Of a stretch of 64,000 bases of DNA, positions 1-12,520 are shown piece after piece. Every line of letters starts with the position of its first letter. Position 1 is the stretch's first letter. Made by a program: the position numbers and the translations under genes. The DNA comes from Anagrus nilaparvatae. Its lineage: Eukaryota; Arthropoda; Insecta; Hymenoptera; Mymaridae. The DNA is taken from the NCBI GenBank assembly GCA_022575985.1, contig JAKSXM010000147.1, positions 22,416,001 to 22,480,000 of the forward strand, in the 5' to 3' direction. The notes below the pieces were generated by a model. It had not been told where the DNA came from. It saw only the letters and a program-made list of their open reading frames with translations, and ran no database searches.

Positions 1-1836
1 ATATTATTATTGTGCACAAAAATTAATTTATTTTAAAATTTCTGCTAATTTTTTTAAATTTATTTAAAGAGAAAACTGAAGTTAATTTTATTTAATAAGA
101 ATAAAATCAATAATTTTTTTAATTTTATACGAACCAGTATAAAATTGAAATTTTAATGTATTATAGTTGTTAACTCTAATCGTTAAAAATATGTTGAAAT
201 TTAAAATTTGTTTCAAATTATTAAATTACCATAAATTTAAAAGTATTCTTCATGCTTAGAGAATTGGTAAATTGGAAGTTTTGAAGATACATGATAATTT
301 CATCTTTTATTACAGAAACGACTCTTTTTATACTTGTATTATAGATATTGACTAATTTTTAATGGCGTGATTCACAATTTTATTTATTCAAAAGTAATCT
401 AAAATAAACTGTATTAAAATTTTTTTCGCAATTGAAATAACTTGTGGAGTGCAGAAGTATAACTATATTAGATGAAAGTTTAAGAATAATCTAAAATATT
501 TCTTTTGTGAATTTGATATAAAAAGTCTTACTTTAAATGAAGAACTGTATCTTATTTAAAACATTTTTGCTTTATTTTTTAATTTCTTAGTTATTTTATT
601 AAAATACGCTTATTACATTACTAATTAAAATATATTGTTACTGAATAATAAAAAAATTGAATTTAAAAAAAAATATTTGTAAGCGGTAAAAAAAAGCTTT
701 ATTTTGATAAAAATACTTTTATTTAATAATTAATTTAAAAAAAAAAATAAAATTTTATATAATGATATTATATAATTTAAAAGGTCTGAATTAAAACGAA
801 CAAAATATTTTTATCGGAAAATTTATTATAAAAAGATTAGTTCAAATTTATTTTTAAGAATAAAATTATAGGCTCATATGTGTAAAAAGTTAAATTAAAT
901 AATAAAACTGCCTTAGGTTCAAAAGTAATAAATAAATAAGTATGAGTAGCATGTCATAGAATTTATAAGAAAGGGCACAAAAAATTTATATTATTTTTAT
1001 AAACGATTCTTTTTCAGAAAGATAAATTTATAAATATTTTATTTTGTATTTGTTTTTTATTTTATTTTTGGTTCAATGAATGTTTTTAAAAAAGATGTAT
1101 CAGAAGAATTGAAATAAGACTAGAAAATTATAGTGCACAAATAATATTTAGATAAAATTAAAAGATATATAGCTTCTCATTTATTAAGATTTAAGAAAAG
1201 CATGTGCTGTAAATGCTAAAGTTATCATAATTAATGACCAAAGGGGTTTTAAAATTAATATTTATTTATCTTCATTTTAAGTGTTGTGTATAACCCCTTA
1301 ATAGTAATAATTGTATAAACTATAGAATAAGAATTACAAACATACATTGTATATACAACTTTAATATATTAGAACGTTATATATATTAATTTTTATTGAT
1401 AAATTTTCAATTCATTTTCTTAGAAATTATACTGAAGTACATATATTTAAAAGAAAGTCCCACCTTGGCCTCAAAGACAATCTTATCAAGTTTTCAAACC
1501 TCTTTTTTACCATAAATAGCTTATTGATTTAAATAGTTCATGTGTTCAGAGTGTCATATTTTTTTAAATAGGGGTTCCTCGGTTTTATTTAAACATTTTA
1601 GAATGTATACTTCACTATAGTCCGAATTTAAGTACTTTAGCCTATCCCTGATCAAAGACATGAAAATTATAAAATTGTATTTTTTTTTTGTTGTAAATTA
1701 GGAGTTTACTTCTAGCAATCTCTGAAATTTTCAAAATAATAATACGTAAAAATAAACTTAAATGATTTTCGTCAACAGTGAGAAAACGCTTCTTTTGCCC
1801 TATTGAATCAAAGATGTTTTTCAGCAAAATGTACTT
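1..1836. other. AT-rich intergenic DNA, no gene seen
   Basis: This stretch is strongly AT-rich with many homopolymer A and T runs. The only open frames are short and look random, with no family motif or splice-flanked exon. I see no coding, RNA or mobile-element signal. Confidence 0.6.
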
Positions 1837-2122
1837 AGGGGCTATCTATTTATTACGTAAGACTAAAAAGGGGGACGAGGGGTTTTGATTTTCTTATTTT
1901 TTCTTACTCGGGAGGTGGTGAGGTTTAAAAATATCTTATGTAAGCTTTACTTTTAATATTATATTATTATTATTTTTTTAAATTTAATTTTAATTAAAAA
2001 TTCAATCAATTGGCAAAATAAAAAAAAATATTAAAAAAATATTATGATAAATGAGTAAGATGTTACAAAGGGGTGAAGGGGGGTAAAACCCCCCCAAAAT
2101 TGTCTTACTTAATATAGTCCCT
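1837..2122. mobile_element. MITE-like terminal-inverted-repeat element
   Basis: The left end reads aggggctatctatttattac and then gtaagac. The right end, reverse-complemented, reads agggactatattaagtaagac, so the two ends form an imperfect terminal inverted repeat around about 285 bp of AT-rich DNA. G-rich and C-rich patches lie just inside the two ends (near 1870 and 2080) and also pair. No coding capacity is visible, so this would be a non-autonomous DNA transposon. The target-site duplication is not clear. Confidence 0.55.
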
Positions 2123-2775
2123 TACTAGTTTCAAATTTAAAAATAAGTTTCCAGTCAGGCGATGGGTTGTTTTTGAGGTAAAGTTTCTTAATATCTGTAC
2201 TGTACAGATAAAATTGTAAATTTTATAATTTATTAGTTGTATAAAACTATCATCAAGTTGAATAATATTTAACGTAAATTCCTAATGGTATATGAAATTC
2301 TGTGTGTAGTTAATATCTATTCATATAATTTACCCAAACTTATCAATATATTAAAAATCTGTACTTTTACATATATTAAAAAAATATTTACAATTTTAGA
2401 TTACCTATTCGAATTTTATAAAGATAGAAATTAATTGTAATTAAATATTTAAAAATTCTTATTAGAAAAATTTATTTTGATTAATTAATTTGTTGTGTGA
2501 TTTATTATAAAAATCATGATTGAAAATGTTAGAAAAAAAAGGTTTGTTCAGCCCATTTTTTATAAAAATATATAATATTAATTTATGTAATAAAAGTCAA
2601 TGTAATTTTCAAAAATAGACTTTTATCAGATAATATCGAATCTGATTATAAATGAATAATTGCAATAAATAATTTAAAAAAAAAAATTTCTTTTTAATGA
2701 TTTATACATCAATCTTTCATATCTTATCAATATTTATCTTTTGATTTTAATTTTTGTCTGCAAATTTTTTTAAAT

Positions 2776-2960
2776 TAACAGCATTCTGGAGCTCTGTAAT
2801 TACCGACATTTTCTATGGGGAATCTAGTAAATTTGGGCTAATTGGTTCCTGGTTTCCTGAAGACAAAAAGCAATTACAAACATTCTTCAGAAAAAGGTAA
2901 CAGAAAATTTTCTTTTTAGTTCCTTCATATACCGCTATCGTCTTCGATTTTTTAATTAAA
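2776..2960. mobile_element. Solo arm of the gagctc-ended foldback element
   Basis: This begins acagcattctggagctctg and matches one arm of the complete palindromic copy at 6681-7170, through the segment with gggctaat.ggttcctg and on to a tcttcgatttttaat segment. The second arm is absent, so this is a truncated copy. Related arms occur at 49737-49885 and 50138-50285. Confidence 0.6.
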
Positions 2961-4900
2961 CACACGAGGAATTGACAGATCTCATGTGATTAATCACGTG
3001 ATTTTACTGCTTAAAATTTTTTTAAGAAGGAAGTTAAAAATTTTTGTGATTTGTTTAAATTCAATTATTATTTTTTCATTTTAAATATATTTTTTTTAAT
3101 AATAAATTTAGATTAAATTGGAAATTTAGGATTTGCGAAATTGCAAAATTATTTCAATTCTTTAATTATTTAACTATGTTTGGTCAGTAACAGAGTAGCT
3201 AAAAAAAGCTGGACAATTTAGTTCTTGATGTCATTATAGTTCTTTAGAATCCATTTTTATGCATTTTTTTTATCTTCAATCAATAGAATTCAATAAATAT
3301 GATAATTTTTTAGTATTTGTTTCAATTTTTTTAAATCTCTAAGAAAATACAGGACAGCTTCAAGTTATCTACATTAAACCGTCTATTTTTCTTTTTAATT
3401 AAAAAGAAAATTTATGTGAGAAAAAAGTTTAATCAATGATTAATTTACTCGCAGCGAAAATTTTTAGTCCAGAAACCTGAATTAAAATCTGTCTTTTTAC
3501 CAGGACAAGAAACCGTAGAAACCTATTATTAAATTTTAATTGGGCATTAAAAATAAACTTTCAAATATTTTTTTTAATTATTTTTTTAGTAAGCACTAGC
3601 TTACGTATAGTACGGTAACGTGATTTGTGATGAACAAAAAAATTACTTCAAAAATTGTTAGTACAGAAATCTGGATAAAAATCTGTTTTCTGGAGAGGTT
3701 ATAAGATTTAGCGGTTTTCAAGAGAGAAGTCTAATGGAATTGAAGTAATTTAGGTTTAGAAACAGAAATAAATTTTTTTTAGAACTTAGAATCAGTGGTT
3801 TTTTAACGTGGAGTTCAACACAAAAAGTGCAGTTCTGGAAAAATTTGTGCAGTACTAAAATCTAGTTTGTGCAGTCCTAAAATTTAAATTTTTTTGATTT
3901 TTTATACAAAATACTTTATATTCTAAAAAAAATGAATTTTATATTGATATTTTTATCACAAAAGATACATGTTTTATAATTTGTATATATAGTTATATGC
4001 CCACAGAGTATTATATATATATGTATAGTTTGAAGCGGTTTGAAGATAAAGGTATTATTCCTTATTAAGAAGGCTCTTATATTTAAAGATTAAGACTCAC
4101 GTCATAAAGGATTAAATCATTATTTTATTAATTAATAAATTATTATCTGTCTGACAACTTTTAATCCTATCATATCATATATATATATAAATCTTCAATC
4201 ATGTATGTATGTATGTGTGTATGTCCGAACGTGATAAACGAGAATACGATAAAAGCTACAGACATCAAGTTTACGGCAAAAGACGGCAAAAATTACGAGT
4301 CAAAACACAAGATAGGTTTTATTTCGATTGATAACGACAAAAAATTTTTATGTTGAAAAAACTATATTTCCAAGGATAAATTTTTTATCAAAGTTAATAA
4401 AACAAAAAAACTGAAAACCGAGGAAAAATTTTTTTTGTCAAAAAGAATTTCATTCGATTTGGTTATATTTTTTACGAATCCACCAAAATTTTTAAGGCAA
4501 TCAACTCGATCTGTCTATAGTTACAATAATTTCGAAAATTATAAAAGTTTATAGGACTAATATTATATCGGTAGTTCTTAGCTATTTTTACCCAAGTCTG
4601 AGGTCGATGTCTTGGATTTAAAAAATACCAATTTTAATGTGTTTGGTATGTAAAAATATGGTCACTGGCCAATTTTTAAGGCTTTAAGTGGCTTGGTTGC
4701 GATTTGGCAGCTGTTTTCCCAATTTTTATTTTTTTCGAATTCTCAGCCACCAGTTTGCTTTTTATTTTCTGGACGCTCTAAATAAGCCTAAAAATATTTT
4801 CTATGTAGAGGTAGGTGGTAGAAATTCCCGCCCAATCCGAATCTGACCATATTTTTTCGGAAAAATCCCAGGAAAAGCCGGAAAATCGGAAAAACTAAAG
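2961..4900. other. AT-rich intergenic DNA with a short TATG-type microsatellite
   Basis: There is no supported gene. Around 3815-3890 a gtgcagt word recurs three times at roughly 25-30 base spacing. At 4170-4215 there is an AT repeat followed by a (TATG)n-like run leading into a more complex segment (cgaacgtgataaacg). That could be the end of an unrecognised element, but I cannot name it. Confidence 0.45.
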
Positions 4901-5293
4901 GAAACTGGAAAATACAAATTTCTTAAAAAGTGTCACTTTTTTTTTTTAATTTTTTTTACATATGTTTTCCCATACTTTTCATGCTGGTAAACTCTTTTTT
5001 TGACACATTTGCCTTTTAAGCACTTAAAAATCAATTTTAGGCTCAAAAAAATGATTTTGAAAATTGTTCATTTTCTGATTTTTCCAATTTTCTCGCTTTT
5101 CCTGATAGAAAATTGGAAAAATCAGAAAATGAACAATTTTCATTTTTTTGAGCCTAAAATTGATTTTTAAGTGCTTAATAGGCAAATGTGGCAAAAACAG
5201 AGTTTACCAGCATGAAAAGTATGGGAAAACATATGTAAAAAAAATTAAAAAAAAAAAGTGACGCTTTTTGAGAAATTTGTATTTTCCAATTTC
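4901..5293. repeat. Near-perfect 393-bp snap-back palindrome
   Basis: The left arm (from ggaaactggaaaatac near 4901) is mirrored almost base for base by the right arm ending gtattttccaatttc near 5293. Paired blocks include tgttcattttctgatttttc with its complement, and catatgttttcccatac with gtatgggaaaacatatg. The loop is only about 15-20 nt (near 5092-5108). A transcript would fold into a long hairpin. The low divergence between the arms suggests recent origin or homogenisation. Confidence 0.85.
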
Positions 5294-5960
5294 TATAATG
5301 GTCCTCGTTAGGGTCCTCTTTGTGGGTTAAAATGAACTCTGAGGATTCAAAATGGATTCTTGGCGATTAGAGTAGCCCTTCTTGGTGGGAATTGTCCCTT
5401 AATGGTCAAATCGGCCCCATTGGGATAATACATCCCTCTTTTAAAAATTGATCTGAAGTTCAAAACGGATCCCTGGTGATCGGTGTAGCTTTCCCTGATA
5501 AAAATTGTTTCTTATGGGGCTGTAATTTATCTTTCAAGGGGTAATGCATACCAAAGAGTTTGCTGTTATCGCCAAAGTCCATCTTTACCTTCAGAGGTAA
5601 ATTTTTACAAAAGTAATGTATTACAGCTCCATAGGGCTGATTTTACTCTTATGGGGCACTTTCCTTCTGTTAGGGCTACTCTAATTGCCAGAGATTTATT
5701 TTGAACCTTAAGAGATTAATCTTTACAAGAAGAATGTATTATTGCCGCAAATGGGCCTTTTTGCCCTAACAAGTGCCTTTTGCTCTAGTTAAGGCCATTT
5801 TGAAAGTCTAAGATCAATAGAAAGTCTATTTTTACAAGAGGTATGTATTACGCTCCAAAGGGCCCATTTTGCCCTTAATAGTCAACTTGCACCAAGTGGG
5901 GCCGTTTTCTATACTGAAAAAATTTGTACAAAGTACTTTTTATATTTATTAGAGCCATTG
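5294..5960. repeat. Degenerate internally repeated segment
   Basis: Words such as gggcc.attttgccctta, aatgtatta..gc and ttttacaagaggtatgtatt recur several times in direct and inverted form. This looks like an old foldback or tandem array following the palindrome at 4901-5293. No coding potential is visible. Confidence 0.5.
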
Positions 5961-6680
5961 TACGGGTGGGTAGATTTAGGTATTTAGAATAATTTGAAAA
6001 TGAGAATTGAAGCGAAAATATTCGACTTAAATAAATTAGTAATATTATCTAGTTAACTTTAACCAGTTAAAGCTATCTTTATCGGGAGAGCGGACTTTAA
6101 CGTTAACATATATTGTATATAATTATTATTTATTATTTATAACTTAAATTAGTTAAAGCCCTAAATGGCTCGTTTTATTTGATGTTCAGGAAGCATAAAA
6201 TAGTTTAAGTTTTTGAATTAAAAAAAAATTGAAAAAATAAAATAATTGAATAATTTATTTTATGTATTTTAAAAAAATTACGTGTTAGAAAAAAACTAGA
6301 TTTTTTTTTCTTTTTGAAAATAAAAAAAAATGAAAAAAAATTCTTTTTCATTAATATATTATGCTAATAAAGTATGTATAAAAACTAAAATTATAATTGA
6401 CATCCTTTTTTTTTACAAACAATGTTTAAAATTTATAAATGTAGATTGTACAATTTACATGTATGTTATTTATTATGCAAAAATATTATAATTATAATAT
6501 AATTTATTATACTTTATGTATGAATGCATGTAGCCATACTTTAGCTCTGAAGAAAACGAGTGTTTATTTTTACTGTCATGCACATTCTCAGAAAAGTAAT
6601 TTAATACTTGTCATAATACTTCACAGTAAGTTTTATTTCCATTAAATAATTACAATGTATGTATTAATAAAATTAAAATT

Positions 6681-7170
6681 AACAGCTCCATTATGGAGCT
6701 CTGTATAATTGCCGAAATTTTTTATGGGGAATCTGCTATAATTTGGGCTAATCGGTTCTTGATTTCCTAAAGCCAAAATGTAATTTAAAAATTGTTGCTC
6801 TTACAGAAAATTTTTTTTTTAGTTTTTCTACACCGCTATATAGTCTTCGATTTTTAATATTCGATAATTTTTTTTACTAAATAATAATATAAACAGTTCG
6901 CGTCAAATTAAAAGGCGCGACGAATAGATAAGAACTTGTGAATTAATTATTTGATAAAAAAAAATTATTGAATATCAAAAGTCGAAGATGATACCAGTGT
7001 AGACGATAAATGTGTAGAGGAACTAAAGAGAAAATTTTCTGTATGAGGAAAATTTTCTTAATTGCTTTTTGTCTTCAGGAAACAGGAACCGATTAGCCCA
7101 AATCAGACCAAATTTACTATAGGTTTCCCAAAGAAAATGTCGATAATTTCAGAGCTCCAGAATTCTGTTT
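6681..7170. mobile_element. Palindromic foldback (MITE) element, gagctc family
   Basis: The left end runs aacagctccattatggagct; the right end, reverse-complemented, runs aaacagaattctggagct. Both arms then share an attatcgacatttt-like block and a gggctaatcggttcctg block, and each contains a tcttcgattttt segment nearer the centre. The whole is about 490 bp and non-coding. Truncated relatives occur at 2776-2960, 49737-49885 and 50138-50285, so this is a dispersed family. Confidence 0.75.
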
Positions 7171-8260
7171 GCTCCAGAATGTATCATAAAACATGATTAT
7201 GTGCTGGTGTAGAAAGGGCCTTAAGTACACGAGTACTTATTAAACCTTTTCTTTCATATAAAATATTATTTCAAAACGCGCAAGCGCCAAATTCTTCAAA
7301 AAGAGAAGTAGTGGAGCTTTGTGAGATAAATAATAACAAGAAAGACTAGTTTTTACTTTTTAACCAATAATCATTTCGGAAATAATTTTTTAGTATTTTT
7401 TAGTTAATTTATTTTATTAGAAAATTAATGATTAATAAAAATTAATAAAAAAAAGTATCTGTTAATAAATGTTTTGAAGAAAATTAAAATCCGAAGAGAT
7501 TATTTATAACAAGTGTCTCAGTTTATTGATATTTACGATATTTACCAGCTTTATGTTCATACGGTCAGAATGCCGATAGTTTACTTGTTTAATTGATATA
7601 ATCTTTAATTATAAAAATGTGAGTATTTTAATTTGAAATAATTATTAATGATTAATGAATAATTCTTTTTAAATAACTGTCAATGAATATTAAGCCGAGG
7701 AATATGGAACAAAATAAGGTTTATGCGGAATATGTCACTGGTCATATCTCGTGTATAGTGTGCAAAAAATGTATATGTTACCGTTAAAGTCCGTTCGGCA
7801 GTCGAAGCCCATAAACGCTATCTACATTGCCAAAAAAGGTTTTTTATTATTCCCCATTTTTTATTTTATGTTGTTATTAATTTTAAATTTTTATTAAAAA
7901 CTAACTTTAATGAGTTCAGTTAATGTTTACTTTAACGGTATCAACAGTAACATATATACTTATCTCAGAAAGTTTAGTCTTGAATTCTAAATAGGAATTT
8001 AATTTGGGAAAATATGCAGGAGTAGGTAAATATGTATATGCCATTCTTGACCATTAAAATCCTTTTTACACCAGATTAAAAGTCGAGATCAAATCTAGTC
8101 TAGCATTAGGTATAAGTAAGTTGCGGGGATTTTACTCACAAAATTTTATTGGTAAAAATTACCCTTGTGATTAGTAAAATAATTTGAAGTTCTCAAAATG
8201 GCATTTTATGTTCTTTTTACCAACTTATATTTTATAAATTACCAGCATAGGAAATAGCTA
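7171..8260. other. AT-rich intergenic DNA, no gene seen
   Basis: There is no open frame with recognisable homology and no clear repeat structure. Confidence 0.5.
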
Positions 8261-8387
8261 TTTATTAAACAAGGGATAAAATATTGGTTTTGGCTTTGCA
8301 TGTAGTTGTATGCACGAGCGAGCGTAGCGAGGGAGTGCAGACCAGCATGCAAAAGTCAAACCCCATATTTTGTCCCGTGTTCTAAAA
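8261..8387. repeat. Hairpin element with a GC-richer cgagcgagcgtagcgag loop
   Basis: The left arm (tttattaaacaagggataaa, atattggttttggctttgc) pairs imperfectly with the right arm (gcaaaagtcaaaccccatat, tttgtcccgtgttctaa). The loop contains gcacgagcgagcgtagcgag, which is much more GC-rich than its surroundings. It looks like a small palindromic mobile element. I see no gene in it. Confidence 0.6.
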
Positions 8388-8794
8388 CATAGTTTTACAT
8401 ATAATAGGCAAAAGATAGATATGTAAAAATAATTACTCTTAATTTTAGTACAATTTATTTATACATATTTTTTCTCGCAAGTGACAAAATTTGATTACGG
8501 ATCCTTTATAAGAAACGAAAATTGTTTAAATTATAAAATATAAATTATACACATGTGAGAGAGTGAGAATATAATAAAATTTTGTAGCAAATCTTATTCA
8601 AGAAAAATTACCTTTAATTATAGTAAAAAATCATGCAAAAAAGTAAAATGTAATATTTTCAATTCTTCGGGTAGCTATACTAAAATTAGTAGTAAAATCA
8701 CAGTATATAGGTATATCTTGTCCAGTTGCAAATGTACATTTACTCAACATTTTTTTCTGGTCTGCGTCAAGAAAGCACGTATTTCCCGGATGCT

Positions 8795-9135
8795 ACGCGT
8801 CCGGTAAAGACGTGTTTTCTCGCCACAGACACAGAAAAATGTTATACGACCCTTGTCCATAAATAAGGAATGACCCAAATCGCAGTTTACGTGTGATTTG
8901 GGCCATTCTTTACTGTTCTGTACTCGAGCCGTAAATATACTAGTATCAATAATATTTTTTCTGTGCCCGTGTCGGGAAAACATGTATTTACCGCCACTGA
9001 CAGAAAAATTTTATACGGCCCTTGTCCATAAATAAAGAATGCCCCAAATCGCAGTTTACCATCCTCGGAAGGTAATTTACGTGTGATTTGGGCCATTCTT
9101 TACTTTTCTGGACTCGAGCCGTAAATATACTATTT
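8795..9135. repeat. Tandem duplication with internal palindromes
   Basis: Two direct copies (about 8829-8942 and 8996-9133) share cagaaaaat.ttatacg.ccc, ttgtccataaataa and ctcgagccgtaaatatacta. Within each copy aagaatg.cccaaatcgcag faces gtgtgatttgggccattctt, giving a stem. The second copy carries an extra short insertion near 9060. It lies just upstream of the first exon of the hydrolase gene. Confidence 0.7.
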
Positions 9136-9297
9136 TTAAACACTGTTGTTCTCGCGATCTCTTGATTTTCAATGACATAATAAAGGTTAAAACATTTTTA
9201 AGCGGTTTTTATTATTCAAATAATTTGTTTTAATTTGTTTTTTTGTTATTTTAGTTGTATCTTCATTTAAAAGAAGTATAAAATTTTATTTTAAAAA

Positions 9298-12147
9298 ATG
9301 GCATTCCTTGGGAGAATGACTACGCTTGTGTGTAATCGCTTAGGATCTCATTCAATGAATAGATTTTCAAAGTCAAGGCCAAGAGATAATAATATGGTAA
9401 TAGTATCGTTTTATATCATCATATTTTAAAAATTTAAAAATTTTTTTAATTCTTATTTTAACATTTTTATCCTGTAACAGGCTATAAATATTATGTAAAT
9501 TTTAAAATAATTTACGTGAAAATAAACCGCGGCAATATTAAGTAAAATATTGGAGACCCATTTATTTAAAAAAAATTACGAGTATGGAACAATGTAAAAT
9601 TACCCTATTAGGATTTATGATCAGAAAAATAAAGAATGTCTCAAATAGCATGCAAATTACCATCATTTTTATTACAATTGCTGGGTTGCCACTATTTTTA
9701 CAAACTCAAAATTCCTGATTTTTCAGCCCAAAAATTAATACATTTCCCTGACATTTTTTCTGAATTCTCCCTGACTTTCCAGATCTAAAATTGAAAAAAA
9801 TTATAACTGGTTTGTGTTTTTACACAACCAACGATCACGGAAAATGTTCACTTATATCAGTTTTAATTTATATTCCCTAATATTATAAGAACTAAAAACG
9901 AAATGTAAATTATCCTAAGTCCATAAACCTAAGGTATTCTAGCTTCTTGTTCTTATCAGTGCCTGATCAGGCCCTGACTCCCACTTCAAACTATTCCAAG
10001 TCCCTAAGTCAAAAATATTCTAAGTCTATTTCACCCCACCCCCCTCTAAAAGGTCATTTTTTCACCCCTCTGCCAAGCCGGACTTTTTCAAATACCCCAT
10101 CTAATGAACATTTTCCGTGTTAAAATATCTTAATCCGCATTTTCCCAAGTGGACTTAAATCGAGACTTTAATTATAAACGATTGGATACGTTTAGAAAAC
10201 TTATAAAATATAAAATTTTTTTTAGACAAAAATATTTTCTTATGTAAAAACCATTGCTTTATCAGTTTCAGGAGTCAAATTTTCGAAATTTTTGACCAAA
10301 AAGTTTTAATTTTAATTAATATTTTTTCCGAAATTTTTACAGATATTTTGATAAAAATCCCTGACTTTCCCTGACATTCCGTAGTCAGAAATAATATCTC
10401 CGACTTTCCACTTTTCTAGACCAAGTGGTAATCATGAATCACCTATATGTATATATTTATAATTTTTTTTTAATTTAAAAAATCTGTTTATTTTTTTAAT
10501 TTTGTGAAACAATGACCTGAAATTTTTATAAAATTTTATGCATTTAAAAAATTTATTTTTGTTTTTATTTTTTGTTTCTTGTTCTTTCGTAATTTAAAAA
10601 AAAAATGCACATTAGCTTAAATCTCTTTCAAATAAATTCATAATTGTTGGATTTAAACAATTTTTCAGGTATTTGGTTTTATGACCTGTAACTTTTTAAG
10701 TACACATCGACTAACAAAAAATATGGCATTAATAACTGAAGATAATAATATTGTAGTCGATAAAGAAACAAAAAAAATTACATCAAAACATGAAAATCGT
10801 CCTTTACTTGTCTTGTTACCTTGGCTCATGTCTCAACCAAAACATATTAGGAAATTTGTTAATTTTTATTTGGAACAAGGATTTGATGTTGTTTCAGTTC
10901 CCGTCACCCCTTGGCAATTATTGTGGCCTGCTAAGGGTATTAGAGTTAGTATTTATTTTCTCACTAAGAAATTCAAATAACTAAATAAGTTTGATTATCT
11001 AATTTTTAACTTTTTTTTCTAAAGATTGTTGCAAATGATTTGGTTCAGTTTTTGCATGAAAATAAAAGCTATGAAACGATTCTTTTGCATGGATTTTCTG
11101 TTGGTGGCTACTTGTGGGGCGAAGCTTTAACATTTTTAGATGAAGATTTGAAAAAATATGATCATGTTATACAAAGAATTGTTGGCCATATATGGGACAG
11201 CGTAGCTGATATTAGCGAATTAACGATTGGAGCACCTAAAGCTGTATTTCCTCACAATGAAATCTTACAGAATTTTATGAGAAAATATTTGGAGTAATAA
11301 TTTATTCATTCTCATTTTTATAGTTAACAACGATCTTTATGAATTAAATCAATTTCAGGTACCACATGCAAAAATTTCATAATCAAGCAACGCAATATTA
11401 CATCCGCGCGAGTCAATTATTCCATCAAGGTTTAGTTAGATCTCCAGGATTATTAATATTGAGTAAGGTTGACCCTGTTGGATCAGTAGCAAGCAATATG
11501 AGAGCACGAGATTCTTGGGTTTCGAATGGATCAACGGTAAATTTTTTTTTTCTTTTAACATAAAAAAGTAAAGTCGCTCTTAGTTGCTAGATGGTCTCTT
11601 TTTTAAGGAAAGGATTACACATCAAAATTATGAGAATCCTGAATTTTTTTTCTCAATTTAAAATAAGTAAGATCTTATTAAATTAACATGCTGACAAAAA
11701 CTACCCTGTAGAGTCCCAATTTAATTATATTTGACTATAAAAAAATTGAAGCTTACTAGAACATGAATTTATTTTAAAATTACCCAGAAAAATATTATCA
11801 AACTGTTCAAGATCATGAGTGCTGAAAATTCCAGGAGTCTCCTAATTTCAATGTGTGAAGCCTTTCCAGAAAAATCAGATTTGAAGGGACAACCTGACAA
11901 CTAACTATAGGGCCTTATTTTATTATAAAACTTGGAAATGAAACATTATTTAAAATCTTAAAAAAATAAAATTTATTTAATAATTTTTTTTTCTTCATAA
12001 TTCTAGGTTTATGTTAAGCTATTTGAAAATTCTCCTCATTGCGGTCATTTTTATATGTATCCAAAAGAGTATGTTGCTGAATTATACTCTTTTCTGGATA
12101 AATTGCAATTGATTCAAAATGAAGAAAAAATAAGACAACGTTTATAG
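9298..12147 (+). CDS. TMEM53: TMEM53/DUF829-like alpha/beta hydrolase
   Basis: Five exons (9298-9396, 10669-10944, 11025-11293, 11359-11536, 12007-12147) with AG/GT junctions give one 320-residue frame. The donor of exon 2 is GTTAGT, the only phase-compatible choice. A GFSVGG nucleophile elbow (Ser in GxSxG), an acidic residue in SKVDPVG and a histidine in CGHF sit in the order of a Ser-Asp-His triad. A PLLVLLPWL strand opens the domain. This arrangement is that of the DUF829/TMEM53 family, which in vertebrates includes a nuclear-envelope protein; the substrate is unknown. The first ~35 residues are basic with few acids, so mitochondrial targeting is possible. The gene converges with the DDX49-type gene. 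Intron 1 carries a MITE. Family assignment is firm; the exact orthologue is less so. Confidence 0.88.
9676..10435. mobile_element. MITE-like element inside intron 1 of the hydrolase gene
   Basis: The left end (ttgccactatttttacaaac) and the reverse-complemented right end (ttaccacttggtctagaaaa) share a TTRCCACT terminus, and both arms hold ccctgac-type words. Nested inside is a 15-bp inverted pair: cacggaaaatgttca at 9836-9850 and tgaacattttccgtg at 10105-10119. The segment 10010-10120 reappears at 61612-61755, and degenerately near 59060-59230, so the element is dispersed. It has no coding capacity. Confidence 0.65.
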
Positions 12148-12182
12148 TATGAAAAATAAGTCACATTTTTATAATAATTTCA

Positions 12183-12188
12183 AATAAA
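12183..12188 (+). terminator. Polyadenylation signal AATAAA for the hydrolase gene
   Basis: A canonical AATAAA lies 35 bases after the stop codon of the hydrolase gene. The next gene is on the opposite strand, so this is a plausible 3' end. Confidence 0.5.
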
Positions 12189-12395
12189 ATTATGTATATG
12201 AATATAAAAAATAAAAATTTTACATGAAAAGTTTGTAAAAAACTTTGTATTTTTCTGATTAAAAAAAAAAATGTGTTTTTTATCATTCTCTCAATAAATT
12301 TTTTGATAAATTATGTGAGAAAATTAGTAAAAAACTTATGTATCTAAAATAAAAACATATTATGATACTTAAAGTGTTTGAATAAATTGAAATTT

Positions 12396-12401
12396 TTTAT
12401 T
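12396..12401 (-). terminator. Polyadenylation signal for the DEAD-box helicase gene
   Basis: The minus strand reads AATAAA about 120 bases after the helicase stop. The hydrolase and helicase genes converge, and their stops are only 373 bases apart. Confidence 0.4.
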
Positions 12402-12520
12402 TAATAATTAATAAATTAATAAAAATGTATTTACATTTTTAAAAACTGCAAGTCAAAAAACTAAGTGTTAATATTTACCATTTTTACAATTTATAATGAG
12501 TTAAATTTTGCATCTTTTTC

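Noticed and set aside
4195..4600. Helitron end after the TATG microsatellite
   Set aside because: No TC...CTRR termini with a 3' hairpin could be seen; the segment remains unassigned.
8744..9096. Minus-strand open frames containing repeated peptides
   Set aside because: They coincide with the tandem palindromic duplication and have no family features.
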